Assembly: GCF_016134045.1 (NCBI RefSeq)
Contig: NZ_CP065915.1
Location: 310,001-374,000 of the forward strand
Direction of reading: 5' to 3'
Length of the DNA stretch: 64,000 bases
Origin: Pelagovum pacificum
GTDB taxonomy: Bacteria; Pseudomonadota; Alphaproteobacteria; Rhodobacterales; Rhodobacteraceae
Every line of letters starts with the position of its first letter. Positions within the stretch are counted from its first letter, which is position 1. The position numbers and the translations under genes were made by a program. The notes under the pieces were generated by a model, which saw only the letters and a list, made by a program, of their open reading frames with translations, did no database searches and was not told the origin of the DNA. Of the stretch, positions 1-9,668 are shown one piece after another.

Positions 1-316
1 GATAGACGACCGTGAACTGGTCCCCGAACGTCGCGGCGGCGAGCCGCTCGGCCGGGGTGGCGTCGCTGGCGGGCACGGCCGGGACCTGGAGTCCATCGGG
101 CGTGGTAAAGATACCGGCGGCCCAGTCCAGGTCGCTGCCGGGATAGGCCGTCTCGATCGCCGTCTCTATGGGGTCGCCGCCGCCGGGCAAGAACGCCCGC
201 GTCCAGTCGACCGCCCGGCAATCCTGTGCCAGCGCCGCTCCGCCAATGAAGGCCAGAAGGGTTGCCGCGACGAGGGTGACACGCCTAGATGGCGCCAGAG
301 AAAAAGGGGACTCCAT
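1..316 (-). CDS. Secreted protein of unknown function (3' end outside window)
   Basis: Reading the minus strand from the ATG at 316 gives about 105 residues that stay open to the window edge, so the C-terminus is missing. Residues 1-31 form a Sec signal peptide: an Arg-Arg pair, the hydrophobic run VTLVAATLLAFIGGA, then an ALA-Q cleavage site followed by a Cys. The frame has a stop two codons upstream of the ATG, so this is the only possible ATG start. No strong ribosome binding site precedes it. The mature part (CRAVDWTRAFLPGGGDP) matches no family I recognise. It is divergent from the next gene and their start codons overlap. Confidence 0.75.
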   Translation of the reverse strand, partial: MESPFSLAPSRRVTLVAATLLAFIGGAALAQDCRAVDWTRAFLPGGGDPIETAIETAYPGSDLDWAAGIFTTPDGLQVPAVPASDATPAERLAAATFGDQFTVVY

Positions 317-863
317 GCTGCGCTATCTTGCTCACGCCGCGATTGCCGGCGCAACGATTCCGTCGATCATCGCTGCGCAGGAAAGCTTCGTGCCCTACGA
401 CGAAGTTCGGGCCGAGAACCCGGGCCTGACGCAGGAATGCATCGCGCAAGACGGCGACACCTGCCTTGGCCTCGTGGAACATCGCGGCAGCGTGGCGCGC
501 CCCGATCTGAGGCTCGTCTTCGCCTATTCGGCCGAGCCCCGCATCGTGATCCGGCTCGACGTGCCGGCGGTGACGCGGGACGGTCAGCTCTGCATGGATA
601 TGCGCCGCGCCGACCTTCGGGTCGTGTCCGATCTGCCGCCGTCGCTTGCCCGGGACATCGACGCGGCGGCCTGCCGGGCCGCGATCGGCGAAGTCGAGGG
701 CTGGTCCTGCGTCGCCTACTACCGCAATCCCGAGGGCGGATACTTCCAGTACACCACCGACAACGGCGAGCCGAGCGCGCCGTTCGATCGCGCGCTCGAC
801 CGATCGGTATTCGTCGAGAGCCGCCCGCAGATCCGCGCGCTGATCGACGAACCCGGATTCTGA
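315..863 (+). CDS. Secreted protein of unknown function
   Basis: A protein of 182 residues beginning MLRYLAHAAIAGATIPSIIAAQ, a short Sec signal peptide with cleavage near AAQ. The start at 315 is preferred over an in-frame ATG at 168 because AAGGGGA at 304-310 is a good ribosome binding site and the signal peptide begins there; the upstream extension is arginine-rich and antisense to the neighbouring gene. The mature part has five or more cysteines (ECIAQDGDTCLGL, QLCMDM, AACRAA, WSCVAYYRN), suggesting disulfides in the periplasm. No family is recognised. It converges on prpE with no bases between the two stop codons. Confidence 0.8.
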   Translation: MLRYLAHAAIAGATIPSIIAAQESFVPYDEVRAENPGLTQECIAQDGDTCLGLVEHRGSVARPDLRLVFAYSAEPRIVIRLDVPAVTRDGQLCMDMRRADLRVVSDLPPSLARDIDAAACRAAIGEVEGWSCVAYYRNPEGGYFQYTTDNGEPSAPFDRALDRSVFVESRPQIRALIDEPGF

Positions 864-2756
864 TCAGCCGGCCTTGCCGTAGCCAAGCGGGCGGATCGCC
901 TCCCGGATCTCATCGATGATCGCAGGATCGTCGATCGTCGCGGGAGTCCTGAACTCCACGTCGTCGGCGATCTTGGCCATCGTCGCGCGAAGTATCTTGC
1001 CCGACCGGGTCTTCGGCAGACGATCCACCACAGCCGCGAGCTTGAATGCCGCGACCGGCCCGATCTGGTCGCGGACGCGGGCGATACATTCCTTGACCAC
1101 CGTGTCGTGGTCGCGGTCGCAGCCCTTGTTCAGGCAGAGGAACCCCATTGGCAACTGACCCTTGAGCGAGTCAGCCACGCCGATCACCGCGCATTCGGCG
1201 ACATCGGCATGACCGGCGAGCACTTCCTCGATCGCGCCGGTGGACAGACGGTGGCCGGCCACGTTGATGACGTCGTCCGTGCGGGCCATGATCCAGAGGT
1301 AGCCGTCCTCGTCCTTCATCCCGGCGTCGCCCGTCTCGTAATAGCCTGGGAAGTGGTCGAGGTAGGCCTTTCGGAACCGTTCATCCGCGTTCCAGAGCGT
1401 CGGCAGCGTGCCCGGCGGCAGCGGCAGTTTCACTGCGATCGCGCCGAGCCGGCCGGCTGGCAGCTCCGTCCCGTCCTCGCCGAGGATGTGGACGTCGTAA
1501 CCCGGCATCGGAACGGTGGGGGAGCCGATCTTGACCGACAGCGGCTCGATACCGGCGGGATTGCCGGCGATTGTCCAGCCGGTCTCGGTCTGCCACCAGT
1601 GGTCGTAGACCGGGACGTTCATCACGGTCTGCGCCCACTCGATCGTATCGGGGTCGGCTCGCTCGCCCGCGAGGTAGAGCGCCCGCAAGCAGGAGATGTC
1701 GTAATCCTGGATCAACTCGCCCTTCGGATCGTCCCGCTTGATCGCCCTCAGGGCGGTCGGGGCGGTAAAGAAGCTGGCCACCCGGTGTTCGGAGATGACT
1801 CTCCAGAAGGTCGCGGCATCGGGGGTGCCGACAGGTTTGCCCTCGAAGACGATCGTTGTGTTGCCGTGGATCAGCGGGGCGTAGCAGATGTAGCTGTGTC
1901 CCACGACCCAGCCGACGTCCGAGGCCGCCCAGAACACTTCTCCCGGCTCGACGCCGTAGATGTTCTTCATCGTCCAGTTCAGCGCGACGAGGTGCCCGCC
2001 GGTCGGGCGGACGACGCCCTTGGGCTGGCCGGTCGTTCCGGAGGTGTAGAGGATGTAGGCCGGGTGGTTGCCTTCGACCGGCACGCAGTCTGCCGGCTCC
2101 ACCCCGTATTGAAAGCCGTGCCAGTTCACGTCACGGCCCTCGGTCAGCTTGGCGACCTCCTGCTCGCGCTGGAGGATGACGCAGAATTCCGGCTGGTGGT
2201 CCGACTGCTCCAGCGCGCCGTCGAGAAGAGGTTTGTAGTGGATGACGCGGCCCGGCTCTATGCCGCAGGCGGCGGCGATGATGCACTTGGGTTTGGCGTC
2301 GTCGATCCTGACGGCAAGCTCGTGGCTCGCGAAACCGCCGAAGACGACGGAATGGATCGCGCCGAGCCGGGCACAGGCGAGCATCGCCTCCAGCGCTTCG
2401 GGGATCATCGGCATGTAGATGACGACGCGGTCGCCCTTCTCGATCCCTTTCGCCTTCAGGGCCCCCGCAAGCGTGGCGACGCGGTTGCGCAGTTCGTAAT
2501 AGGTGATCTCGCGCTTTGTGCGGGTCACGGGGCTGTCGTGGATGATCGCCACCTGTTCGCCTCGGCCGGCCTCGACATGGCGGTCTACGGCGTTCCAGCA
2601 GGTGTTGACCATGCCGTCGGCGAACCACTCGTGAACCGGGGCTTCGCCGGAAAGCGCCTTCGTCGGCTCACGGTCCCAGTCGATCGCCTTGGCGGCTTCC
2701 ATCCAGAATTTGTCCGGATCGGCCTTCCACCCCTCGTAGACTTCACGGTAGCCCAT
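864..2756 (-). CDS. prpE: Propionyl-CoA synthetase
   Basis: Acyl-CoA synthetase of 630 residues, the usual PrpE length, activating propionate to propionyl-CoA with ATP through an acyl-adenylate. Visible motifs are the phosphate-binding loop YILYTSGTTGQPKG, the adenylation motif DHWWQTETGW, the YYETGD hinge region, and the C-terminal PKTRSGKILR block holding the catalytic, acetylation-prone lysine. DVINVAGHRLSTGAIEE is typical of PrpE rather than Acs. The ATG at 2756 is chosen because GGGAGGA precedes it at proper spacing; an upstream ATG at 2846 would add a low-complexity tail. No 2-methylcitrate genes adjoin, so propionyl-CoA probably goes through the methylmalonyl route encoded elsewhere (inference). 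Confidence 0.93.
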   Translation of the reverse strand: MGYREVYEGWKADPDKFWMEAAKAIDWDREPTKALSGEAPVHEWFADGMVNTCWNAVDRHVEAGRGEQVAIIHDSPVTRTKREITYYELRNRVATLAGALKAKGIEKGDRVVIYMPMIPEALEAMLACARLGAIHSVVFGGFASHELAVRIDDAKPKCIIAAACGIEPGRVIHYKPLLDGALEQSDHQPEFCVILQREQEVAKLTEGRDVNWHGFQYGVEPADCVPVEGNHPAYILYTSGTTGQPKGVVRPTGGHLVALNWTMKNIYGVEPGEVFWAASDVGWVVGHSYICYAPLIHGNTTIVFEGKPVGTPDAATFWRVISEHRVASFFTAPTALRAIKRDDPKGELIQDYDISCLRALYLAGERADPDTIEWAQTVMNVPVYDHWWQTETGWTIAGNPAGIEPLSVKIGSPTVPMPGYDVHILGEDGTELPAGRLGAIAVKLPLPPGTLPTLWNADERFRKAYLDHFPGYYETGDAGMKDEDGYLWIMARTDDVINVAGHRLSTGAIEEVLAGHADVAECAVIGVADSLKGQLPMGFLCLNKGCDRDHDTVVKECIARVRDQIGPVAAFKLAAVVDRLPKTRSGKILRATMAKIADDVEFRTPATIDDPAIIDEIREAIRPLGYGKAG

Positions 2757-2925
2757 GTGCCTCGGTCCTCCCTCTCCCTGCTCCCGAAGCGCAGGATAGG
2801 CTTGCAGGTCAGCTTGCGGCAATGGGCTGCGACATGATTGCGCCAACAGTACCCTCGCACCCTGTCGCCAAACGATGCGAGGCGGTATGTTGGTGAAGTC
2901 TGCCCGTTTGATGGAGGAGCGGCCT

Positions 2926-3990
2926 TTGCGAATCCTGCTGACCGTTATGCTGGCGATTCTCGCGCTCCCTGCCGCCGCGCAGGGGCGCTGGAGCTATGTC
3001 GCTGACGACGACACCGGTCGCCGCGCCGCTGTAACCTGTCCTTACGGGGAAATTTCGGCGGGGGGTTACTTCTGCCTCGAGATCGGGTGCGACGCGGACG
3101 GCGTCGTGGATTTCCTCATCCGGCTGACGGAGGCCGAGGTCCAGCCGACGGTGGAGGGGGTCTGGACCGTGGATCGCCGCGAAGCCGGAACGCTGTCGCT
3201 TGATCCGGTGGAAGATATTCCGAACAACTACACCGCCCCGTTTGACGCGGCGCGCGACAGCGATCTGCTGGCGCGGATGCGCGGCGGGACGGATGCGTCC
3301 TTCACCATACTGAACCGGCCCGTGCGGGCGAACCGGCCATTCTCCCTCGCCGGGTCGAGTGCCGCCCTGTCCACTGCGCTCACCGCCTGTGAAGAGGCTG
3401 CCCTCGCCGCACCGGACGAGGAAGAGGCGGAGCCAGAGCGCGCTGCGCCGCCGGTCACGGCCGACAGCGAGGCGGCGCCGTCGGCCCCGACCGACGAGGC
3501 GGAGGAAGACGCGTCGCTACCCGACCCGGACGCACCGATCGTCGTCACCGCGGCGCCTGCGGCGGACGGTGGTCCGGGTGTCGGCGTGAATGAGGAAGGG
3601 GAAATCGTCGATCCCGTCGCGCTGGTGCTCGAGGAGATCGACGCCGCCTGCCTCGACCACGGCGGGACCTTCGTCGAGGTGCAGGAGCATTTCGCGAAAG
3701 AGGGCGACTTCGACCGCGACGGCGTCAAGGACATCGAAGTCAGCTATGCCGCCGCCGTCTGCGATGCGGCGGCCGACCTCTATTGCGATCGGCTTGCCTG
3801 CCGGACGGACATCTACCGGGGGCTTGGCGACGGCACCTACGAGCAGGTGTTCAGTGACGACTATATCGAGTCATCGGTGCTTCAGACCGTCATCATGACC
3901 TTCGAGAAGGACCCGGAGTCCTGCGAGGGGACCGATCCCTGCTTCGCCAGCTATCTCTGGGACGATGGGGAGCTGGTCCTGCTAGAGTAG
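2926..3990 (+). CDS. Secreted acidic protein of unknown function
   Basis: About 354 residues. The start chosen is TTG at 2926 because GGAGGAG at 2913-2919 lies exactly six bases upstream and the product then opens with a clean signal peptide (LRILLTVMLAILALPAAAQG). ATGs at 2875, 2887 and 2911 in the same frame are alternatives with poorer binding sites. Residues near 155-225 form an Ala/Glu/Pro/Asp-rich linker between two cysteine-containing globular parts. The C-terminal part has EGDFDRDGVKDIEVSY, resembling a calcium-binding FG-GAP/VCBS-like loop, then several Cys (VCDAAADLYCDRLACRTD). Probably periplasmic; function unknown. Its TAG stop lies within a palindromic element. Confidence 0.75.
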   Translation: MRILLTVMLAILALPAAAQGRWSYVADDDTGRRAAVTCPYGEISAGGYFCLEIGCDADGVVDFLIRLTEAEVQPTVEGVWTVDRREAGTLSLDPVEDIPNNYTAPFDAARDSDLLARMRGGTDASFTILNRPVRANRPFSLAGSSAALSTALTACEEAALAAPDEEEAEPERAAPPVTADSEAAPSAPTDEAEEDASLPDPDAPIVVTAAPAADGGPGVGVNEEGEIVDPVALVLEEIDAACLDHGGTFVEVQEHFAKEGDFDRDGVKDIEVSYAAAVCDAAADLYCDRLACRTDIYRGLGDGTYEQVFSDDYIESSVLQTVIMTFEKDPESCEGTDPCFASYLWDDGELVLLE

Positions 3991-4011
3991 GATGGGGGTC
4001 TTCCCCCATCC
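3987..4011. terminator. Palindromic GTAGGATGGGGG element, probable bidirectional terminator
   Basis: A nine-pair hairpin (3990-3998 with 4003-4011, loop TCTT) lies between two convergent genes. It begins with GTAGGATGGGGG and is one of four related copies in the window. The TAG inside GTAG is the stop codon of the upstream gene. Confidence 0.65.
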
Positions 4012-4014
4012 GTC

Positions 4015-6294
4015 CTAGCTGTAATGGTCGACCGGGGTGCCGGCGACGGCGGACATGTTCAGCAGACCCCGGGCCGTGATCGACGGCGTCACGATGTGTG
4101 CCCGGTTGCCCATGCCCATGAGGATCGGCCCGACCTCCAGCCCGCCACCCTTCATCTTGAGGATGTTGCGAACGCCCGATGCGGCATCGGCATTGGCGAA
4201 GATCAGGACGTTGGCCGCGCCGGTCATCCGGTTCTCGGGCAGGATGCGCCCGCGCAGTTCGGGGTCGAGCGCGGCGTCGATGTTCATCTCGCCCTCGTAG
4301 CAGAAGTCACGCGGGATAGTGTCGAGCACCTCCATCGCGGCCCGCATCCGACGACCGGTCTCGTGGTCGAGGTTGCCGAACTGGCTGTGCGAGCAGAGCG
4401 CGATGTTCGGAGACAGGCCGAACCGGCGCACGTGACGCGCGGCGCCGATGGCCGTCTGTGCGATCTGTTCGGGCGTGGGGTCGGCATGGATCTGGGTGTC
4501 GGCAATGAACAGTGGCCCGTCCTCGAGGATCATCATCGAGAGCGCACCGACCGGACTCCGTCCTCCGGTGCCGAGCACCTGCGTCACGTAGTTCAGGTGC
4601 CACAGGTACTGACCGAAAGTGCCGCAGATCAGGCTGTCGCCTTCCTCGCGATGCACCATCACCGCGCCGATGGCGGTGGTGTTGGTGCGCATGATCGCCT
4701 TGGCGAGGTCGGGTGTGACACCCTTGCGGGACATCAGTTCGAAATAGGTACCCCAGTAATCCCGGTAGCGCGGGTCGTTCTCGGGGTTCACGATCTGGAA
4801 GTCGCGGTCGGGCCGGATCGTCAAGCCGAGCCGCTCGCACCGGGTCGCGATGACCTCGGGACGGCCGATCAGGATGGGCTGCTCCGGCGTTTCCTCGAGT
4901 ATGGCCTGCGCGGTGCGGAGCACGCGCTCGTCCTCGCCCTCCGCGAAGACGATGCGACGGGCGGCGGTCGAGGCCGCCTCGAACACCGGGCGCATGAGAA
5001 GGGCGGACTTGAAGACCGACCCGTCTAGCGTGCGCTTGTAAGCCTCGAAATCCTCGATCGGGCGCTTCGCGACACCGGTCTCGACAGCGGCCTTCGCGAC
5101 GGCGGTCGCCACGACACCCATGAGGCGGGGGTCGAACGGCTTCGGGATCAGATAGTCGCGCCCGAAGGTCAACTGCTCACCGTGGTAAGCGGCGGCAGCC
5201 TCGGCGCTGGTCGTCGCGCGAGCGAGCGCGGCGATCCCCTCGATGCAGGCGATCTGCATCTCGTCGTTGATCTCCGTCGCGCCGACGTCGAGGGCGCCGC
5301 GGAAGATGAAGGGGAAGCAGAGGACGTTGTTGACCTGGTTCGGGAAGTCGCTGCGCCCGGTCGCGATGATCGCTTCCGGCGCAACGTCGCGGGCGACGTC
5401 GGGCATGACTTCCGGGTTCGGGTTGGCAAGCGCGAAGATGATCGGGCGCTCGGCCATCTTGGCGACCATCTCGGGCTTCAGGACGTTCGGGCCGGACAGG
5501 CCGAGGAACAGGTCCGCGCCCTCGATCACATCGTCGAGGGTCTTCGCTTCGGTCCCTTGGGCGTACTCCGCCTTCTGCGGCGTCATCTCCGTCTCGCGGC
5601 CTTCATGGACCAGCCCGGCGATGTCGCACAGCCAGACGTTCTCGCGTTTCACGCCGAGTTTCAGCAGCATGTTCAGGCAGGCGATGCCCGCCGCGCCGCC
5701 GCCGGTGGAAACCACCTTGATATCCTCGAACGACTTGCCGGCGACACGCAGGGCGTTGGTCGCCGCGGCGCCGACGACGATGGCGGTGCCGTGCTGATCG
5801 TCGTGAAAGACGGGGATGTTCATCCGCTCACGACAGATCTTTTCGACGACGAAACAGTCGGGAGCCTTGATGTCCTCGAGATTGATGGCGCCGAAGGACG
5901 GCTCGAGCGCGCAGACGATGTCGGCAAGCTTTTCCGGGTCGCTCTCACTCACTTCGATATCGAAGCAATCGATGCTGGCGAACTTCTTGAAGAGGACGGC
6001 CTTGCCCTCCATCACCGGCTTCGAGGCGAGGGCGCCGATGTTGCCGAGGCCAAGCACAGCCGTGCCGTTGCTGACGACGGCGACCAGGTTTCCGCGCGCC
6101 GTGTAATCGCGCGCCGTCTCGGGGTCCGCCTTGATTTCTAGGCAGGCCTCGGCGACGCCGGGCGAATAGGCGCGGGCGAGGTCGCGACCGTTGGCGAGGG
6201 GTTTCGTCGCCCTGATCTCGAGCTTGCCGGGCTTCGGCAGCCGGTGGTAGTCCAGCGCCGCCTGCCGCAGGGTGTCCTTGGTTGTGTCGCTCAT
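4015..6294 (-). CDS. maeB: NADP-dependent malic enzyme with phosphotransacetylase-like domain
   Basis: Decarboxylates malate to pyruvate, yielding NADPH. The 759-residue length matches the two-domain MaeB type. The malic domain (about 1-430) shows [11 protein letters not shown] with the catalytic Tyr, [18 protein letters not shown], the metal-binding FHDDQHGTA and the nucleotide-binding [14 protein letters not shown]. Residues from about 430 form the phosphotransacetylase-like domain ([45 protein letters not shown]), which in known MaeB proteins is regulatory and binds acetyl-CoA rather than acting as Pta. It is monocistronic by position, and a perfect palindrome 16 bases upstream of the ATG suggests repression. 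Confidence 0.95.
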   Translation of the reverse strand: MSDTTKDTLRQAALDYHRLPKPGKLEIRATKPLANGRDLARAYSPGVAEACLEIKADPETARDYTARGNLVAVVSNGTAVLGLGNIGALASKPVMEGKAVLFKKFASIDCFDIEVSESDPEKLADIVCALEPSFGAINLEDIKAPDCFVVEKICRERMNIPVFHDDQHGTAIVVGAAATNALRVAGKSFEDIKVVSTGGGAAGIACLNMLLKLGVKRENVWLCDIAGLVHEGRETEMTPQKAEYAQGTEAKTLDDVIEGADLFLGLSGPNVLKPEMVAKMAERPIIFALANPNPEVMPDVARDVAPEAIIATGRSDFPNQVNNVLCFPFIFRGALDVGATEINDEMQIACIEGIAALARATTSAEAAAAYHGEQLTFGRDYLIPKPFDPRLMGVVATAVAKAAVETGVAKRPIEDFEAYKRTLDGSVFKSALLMRPVFEAASTAARRIVFAEGEDERVLRTAQAILEETPEQPILIGRPEVIATRCERLGLTIRPDRDFQIVNPENDPRYRDYWGTYFELMSRKGVTPDLAKAIMRTNTTAIGAVMVHREEGDSLICGTFGQYLWHLNYVTQVLGTGGRSPVGALSMMILEDGPLFIADTQIHADPTPEQIAQTAIGAARHVRRFGLSPNIALCSHSQFGNLDHETGRRMRAAMEVLDTIPRDFCYEGEMNIDAALDPELRGRILPENRMTGAANVLIFANADAASGVRNILKMKGGGLEVGPILMGMGNRAHIVTPSITARGLLNMSAVAGTPVDHYS

Positions 6295-6309
6295 CCCGCC
6301 CTCCCGAAA

Positions 6310-6329
6310 ATGGTTTAATATTAAACCAT
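6310..6329. promoter_or_regulatory. Perfect 20-bp palindrome in the maeB upstream region, candidate operator
   Basis: ATGGTTTAATATTAAACCAT reads identically on both strands and is strikingly AT-rich in a GC-rich setting. It lies 16 bases upstream of the maeB start, where it would overlap the promoter or early transcript. No regulator gene adjoins it, and I cannot assign it to a named regulon. Confidence 0.6.
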
Positions 6330-6422
6330 CATCCTGTGCCGTGCCTGCATTTCCATAAGCACGGGAGGCGCAACTTGCAAATGAACTTGTGCCGACAGGC
6401 GCGCGGTCAGCGGCGTTGACGG

Positions 6423-6620
6423 CTACTCGCCGAGCACTTCCTGCAACGCCGCAATCCGCTTTTGCGCCTGCATCTGTGTCAGGTTGGCATCCATCGGCTC
6501 ACCGGCCCGGTCGCAGAGGTCGCGCAACTGGGCAGCCTGCTCCTCGGTCATGGGCGCATCGTCGTCCAGATTGTTGTCCGGGGTCAGTTCGTCGGAGAGC
6601 GGTTTGACGGGTGGTATCAT
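6423..6620 (-). CDS. DUF3072 family small protein
   Basis: A 65-residue soluble acidic protein. The segment MTEEQAAQLRDLCDRAGEPMDANLTQMQAQKRIAAL matches the DUF3072 pattern as I remember it, a short helical family of unknown role. The ATG at 6620 is chosen because GGAGGAAG sits directly upstream; a nearby in-frame ATG at 6632 lies on that binding site. It is divergent from cdd, and the roughly 110 bases between the two starts should hold both promoters. Confidence 0.8.
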   Translation of the reverse strand: MIPPVKPLSDELTPDNNLDDDAPMTEEQAAQLRDLCDRAGEPMDANLTQMQAQKRIAALQEVLGE

Positions 6621-6732
6621 GGCTTCCTCCATGGGGTTTGAACGATAACCTCCGCGGCGTCGCCCTGTTCCCGGCTCTTGCATCCCTGTACGCCCCGGCA
6701 CAGTCTGTCCAAAATTCGAGGGAGACCCCCAG

Positions 6733-7125
6733 ATGTCCCTGGTCGATGATGCCCGCGCCGTGCGCGAGAACGCTCATGTCCCATACTCCGGCTTCAAGGT
6801 CGGCGCCGCCATCCGGGCTGCGTCCGGTACGGTCTACAAGGGCTGCAACGTAGAGAACGTCGCCTATCCCGAAGGCACCTGTGCCGAAGCCGGTGCCATT
6901 GCCGCGATGGTCGCGGGCGGTGACCTCCAGATCGCGGAAATCGCCGTGATCGCCGACAGCCCCAAGCCCGTTTCGCCCTGCGGCGGCTGCCGCCAGAAGC
7001 TCGCGGAGTTCGGCGCGCCGGACACCCGCGTCACGCTCGCCACGATGGACGGGGAGGAGATGTCGACCACGGTCGGCGAGCTGCTCCCCGGCGTCTTCGA
7101 CAAAGATTACATGAGCCGCGTCTGA
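6733..7125 (+). CDS. cdd: Cytidine deaminase
   Basis: Converts cytidine and deoxycytidine to uridine and deoxyuridine. The 130-residue length fits the small tetrameric type. Zinc ligands and the catalytic Glu appear as GTCAEAGAIAAM (Cys-Ala-Glu) and PCGGCRQ. It heads the salvage operon cdd-deoA-deoB-add-upp: its TGA stop is immediately followed by the deoA ATG, so translation is probably coupled. Confidence 0.95.
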   Translation: MSLVDDARAVRENAHVPYSGFKVGAAIRAASGTVYKGCNVENVAYPEGTCAEAGAIAAMVAGGDLQIAEIAVIADSPKPVSPCGGCRQKLAEFGAPDTRVTLATMDGEEMSTTVGELLPGVFDKDYMSRV

Positions 7126-8430
7126 ATGGACGCCCGCACGATCATCCGGAAGCTCCGGGAGGCCGAGACCCCGGACGCCGAAGAGCTGACATGGTTCGCC
7201 GAAGGTCTCGCCAACGGGCAGGTCAGCGACGCGCAGGCCGGCGCCTTCGCGATGGCGGTCTGCCTCAACGGCATGACGGATCCCGGTCGTGTCGGCCTCA
7301 CGCTAGCGATGCGCGACAGCGGCGACGTGCTGGAGTGGGGCCTGCCGGGCCCGGTGCTCGACAAGCATTCGACGGGCGGCGTCGGCGACTGCGTGTCGCT
7401 TCTGCTCGCCCCCGCGCTGGCGGCGTGCGGGGTCTACGTGCCGATGATCTCGGGGCGCGGCCTCGGCCATACGGGCGGCACGCTCGACAAGATGGAGTCG
7501 ATCCCCGGCCTCTCGACGCAAGTGGATGGCGACATGCTCCGCCGCATCACATCGAAAGCGGGCTGTGCGATTGTCGGTGCCACGGGCCGGATCGCGCCGG
7601 CGGACAAGCGGCTTTATGCGGTCCGTGACGTCACCGCGACGGTCGAGAGCATCGACCTCATCACCGCGTCGATCCTGTCGAAGAAGCTCGCCGCCGGGCT
7701 GGAGGGGCTTGTTCTCGACGTTAAGGTCGGGTCCGGCGCCTTCATGAAGACCCCGGCGGAGGCGCAGTCGCTGGCCTCTTCCCTCGTCGATACCGCGAAC
7801 GGCGCGGGCTGCCCGACGGCGGCGCTCGTCACCGACATGAGCCAGCCGCTCGCCCCCGCCCTTGGCAACGCCTTGGAAGTTGCGGTGGTGATGGAGCTTC
7901 TGTCCGGGAACAAGGCTGCGGGGCCGAGCCTGCATGATCTGACGGTCGCGCTGGGCGGAAGGCTGCTCGCGCTGGCCGGGCAGGCTGAAGGCGAGGCCGA
8001 GGAAATGATCGAGAACGCGATCTCTTCCGGCGGCGCGATGGAGCGGTTCGCCCGCATGGTGTCCGAACTCGGCGGCCCGCCGGACATGGATTCCGACTGG
8101 CGCACCCATCTGCCCGCCGCGCCGGTGATCGGCGACGTGCCCGCCCCAACCACAGGGCATGTCGCCGCGATCGACGGAGAAGCGCTTGGCCTCGCAGTCG
8201 TCGCGCTTGGCGGCGGACGGCAAGTGGAGAGCGACCGGATCGACCCCTCCGTCGGCCTGTCGGAGTTCATCCGCCTCGGCGCGCCTGTCGAGCGTGGCCA
8301 GCCGATCTGCACCCTCCACGCCCGCGACGAGGAGACGGCGGAGCGTGCCGCGCGCGCCGTCCTCGCCGCCGTCACCATCGCCGACGCCCCGGAACTGCCG
8401 CCGCTCGTCCACCAGAGGATCGACCCGTGA
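7126..8430 (+). CDS. deoA: Thymidine phosphorylase
   Basis: Phosphorolyses thymidine or deoxyuridine to the base and deoxyribose 1-phosphate. The 434 residues contain the signature DKHSTGGVGDCVSLLLAPALAACG and the downstream GRGLGHTGGTLDKMESIPG loop, and the length is standard for DeoA. Its stop overlaps the deoB start by four bases (GTGA). Its product ribose phosphate is the substrate of the next gene. Confidence 0.95.
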   Translation: MDARTIIRKLREAETPDAEELTWFAEGLANGQVSDAQAGAFAMAVCLNGMTDPGRVGLTLAMRDSGDVLEWGLPGPVLDKHSTGGVGDCVSLLLAPALAACGVYVPMISGRGLGHTGGTLDKMESIPGLSTQVDGDMLRRITSKAGCAIVGATGRIAPADKRLYAVRDVTATVESIDLITASILSKKLAAGLEGLVLDVKVGSGAFMKTPAEAQSLASSLVDTANGAGCPTAALVTDMSQPLAPALGNALEVAVVMELLSGNKAAGPSLHDLTVALGGRLLALAGQAEGEAEEMIENAISSGGAMERFARMVSELGGPPDMDSDWRTHLPAAPVIGDVPAPTTGHVAAIDGEALGLAVVALGGGRQVESDRIDPSVGLSEFIRLGAPVERGQPICTLHARDEETAERAARAVLAAVTIADAPELPPLVHQRIDP

Positions 8431-9602
8431 CCCGTGCCTTTCTCATCGTGATCGACTCCGTCGGCATCGGCGGCGCGCCGGACGCCGCGAAGTTCTTCAA
8501 CGGCAAGACCCCCGACACGGGCGCAAATACCGTGGGCCACATCGCCGAGGCCGTGGGCCTAGAGGTTCCGACACTGGAGAACCTGGGCCTCGGCGCGGCC
8601 GTCAAGCTCGCGTCAGGCATCGACGATTGCGAGATGCGGCTGACGGGGCAGGGCGCGTGGGGCGCGGCAACGGAAGTCAGTCCGGGCAAGGACACGCCCT
8701 CCGGTCATTGGGAACTCGCCGGCGTGCCGGTGCCGTGGGACTGGGGCTATTTCCCCGACAAGAAGAAGTCGTTCCCGAAGTCGATCATCAAGGAGGTGAG
8801 CCGCGCCGCCGGGTCCGACGGCATACTCGGCAACTGCCACGCTTCAGGAACCGAGATCATCGAGGAGCTTGGCCAGAAGCATATCGAGACCGGCAAGCCC
8901 ATCTGCTACACGTCCGCCGACAGCGTGTTCCAGGTGGCGGCCCACGAAGAGCACTTCGGTCTCGAGAAGCTGCTGAAGCTCTGCAAGGACATCGCACCGA
9001 CGCTGCATGGCATGAAGATCGGGCGAGTGATCGCCCGTCCGTTCGTCGGAGAGCCGGGCAGCTTCACCCGCACGCAGAACCGCAAGGACTTTGCCATCGA
9101 GCCGCCGGAGCCGACGCTCTGCGACTGGGTGTTCGACGCGGGCCGACCGGTCCACGCGGTCGGCAAGATCGGCGACATCTTCTCCATGCGCGGGATCACC
9201 GACGTGGCGAAGGGTGACGACCGGACCCTGATGGGACACGTCGACCGTCTGCTGGACGAGGCGGAGGACGGCTCGCTCACCTTCGTGAACCTCGTGGAGT
9301 TCGACAGCGTCTACGGCCACCGCCGGAACGTCGAGGGCTATCGCGATCACCTCGAATGGTTCGACGCCACGCTGGCCCCCCTGCTCGAGAAGGCGCGCGA
9401 CGGCGACCTGATCGTCGTGACGGCCGACCACGGCAACGATCCGACGTGGGTGGGCACGGATCACACGCGTGAGCGGGTTCCCGTGCTCTGCCACGGGGTT
9501 GGCCGCAAGGAGCTCGGGCTCGTCGCCTTCGTCGATGTGGCGGCGTCCGTCGCCGCGCATCTCGGCGTGCCGTCGCAGGGGCCGGGGCGGTCTTTCCTGT
9601 GA
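8427..9602 (+). CDS. deoB: Phosphopentomutase
   Basis: Moves phosphate between C1 and C5 of (deoxy)ribose, feeding nucleoside sugars into central metabolism. Starts with GTG at 8427, overlapping the deoA stop. Metal-binding motifs of the alkaline-phosphatase superfamily are visible: IDSVGIGGAPDA at the N-terminus, DTPSGHWELAG and TADHGNDPTW near the C-terminus. The 391-residue length is typical. Confidence 0.95.
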   Translation: MTRAFLIVIDSVGIGGAPDAAKFFNGKTPDTGANTVGHIAEAVGLEVPTLENLGLGAAVKLASGIDDCEMRLTGQGAWGAATEVSPGKDTPSGHWELAGVPVPWDWGYFPDKKKSFPKSIIKEVSRAAGSDGILGNCHASGTEIIEELGQKHIETGKPICYTSADSVFQVAAHEEHFGLEKLLKLCKDIAPTLHGMKIGRVIARPFVGEPGSFTRTQNRKDFAIEPPEPTLCDWVFDAGRPVHAVGKIGDIFSMRGITDVAKGDDRTLMGHVDRLLDEAEDGSLTFVNLVEFDSVYGHRRNVEGYRDHLEWFDATLAPLLEKARDGDLIVVTADHGNDPTWVGTDHTRERVPVLCHGVGRKELGLVAFVDVAASVAAHLGVPSQGPGRSFL

Positions 9603-9668
9603 CGGGCGGATTCCGGTCGGCGGACCGGACTGCTATGTAGGATCGAGACAAATCAGGAGACAGCCCGG

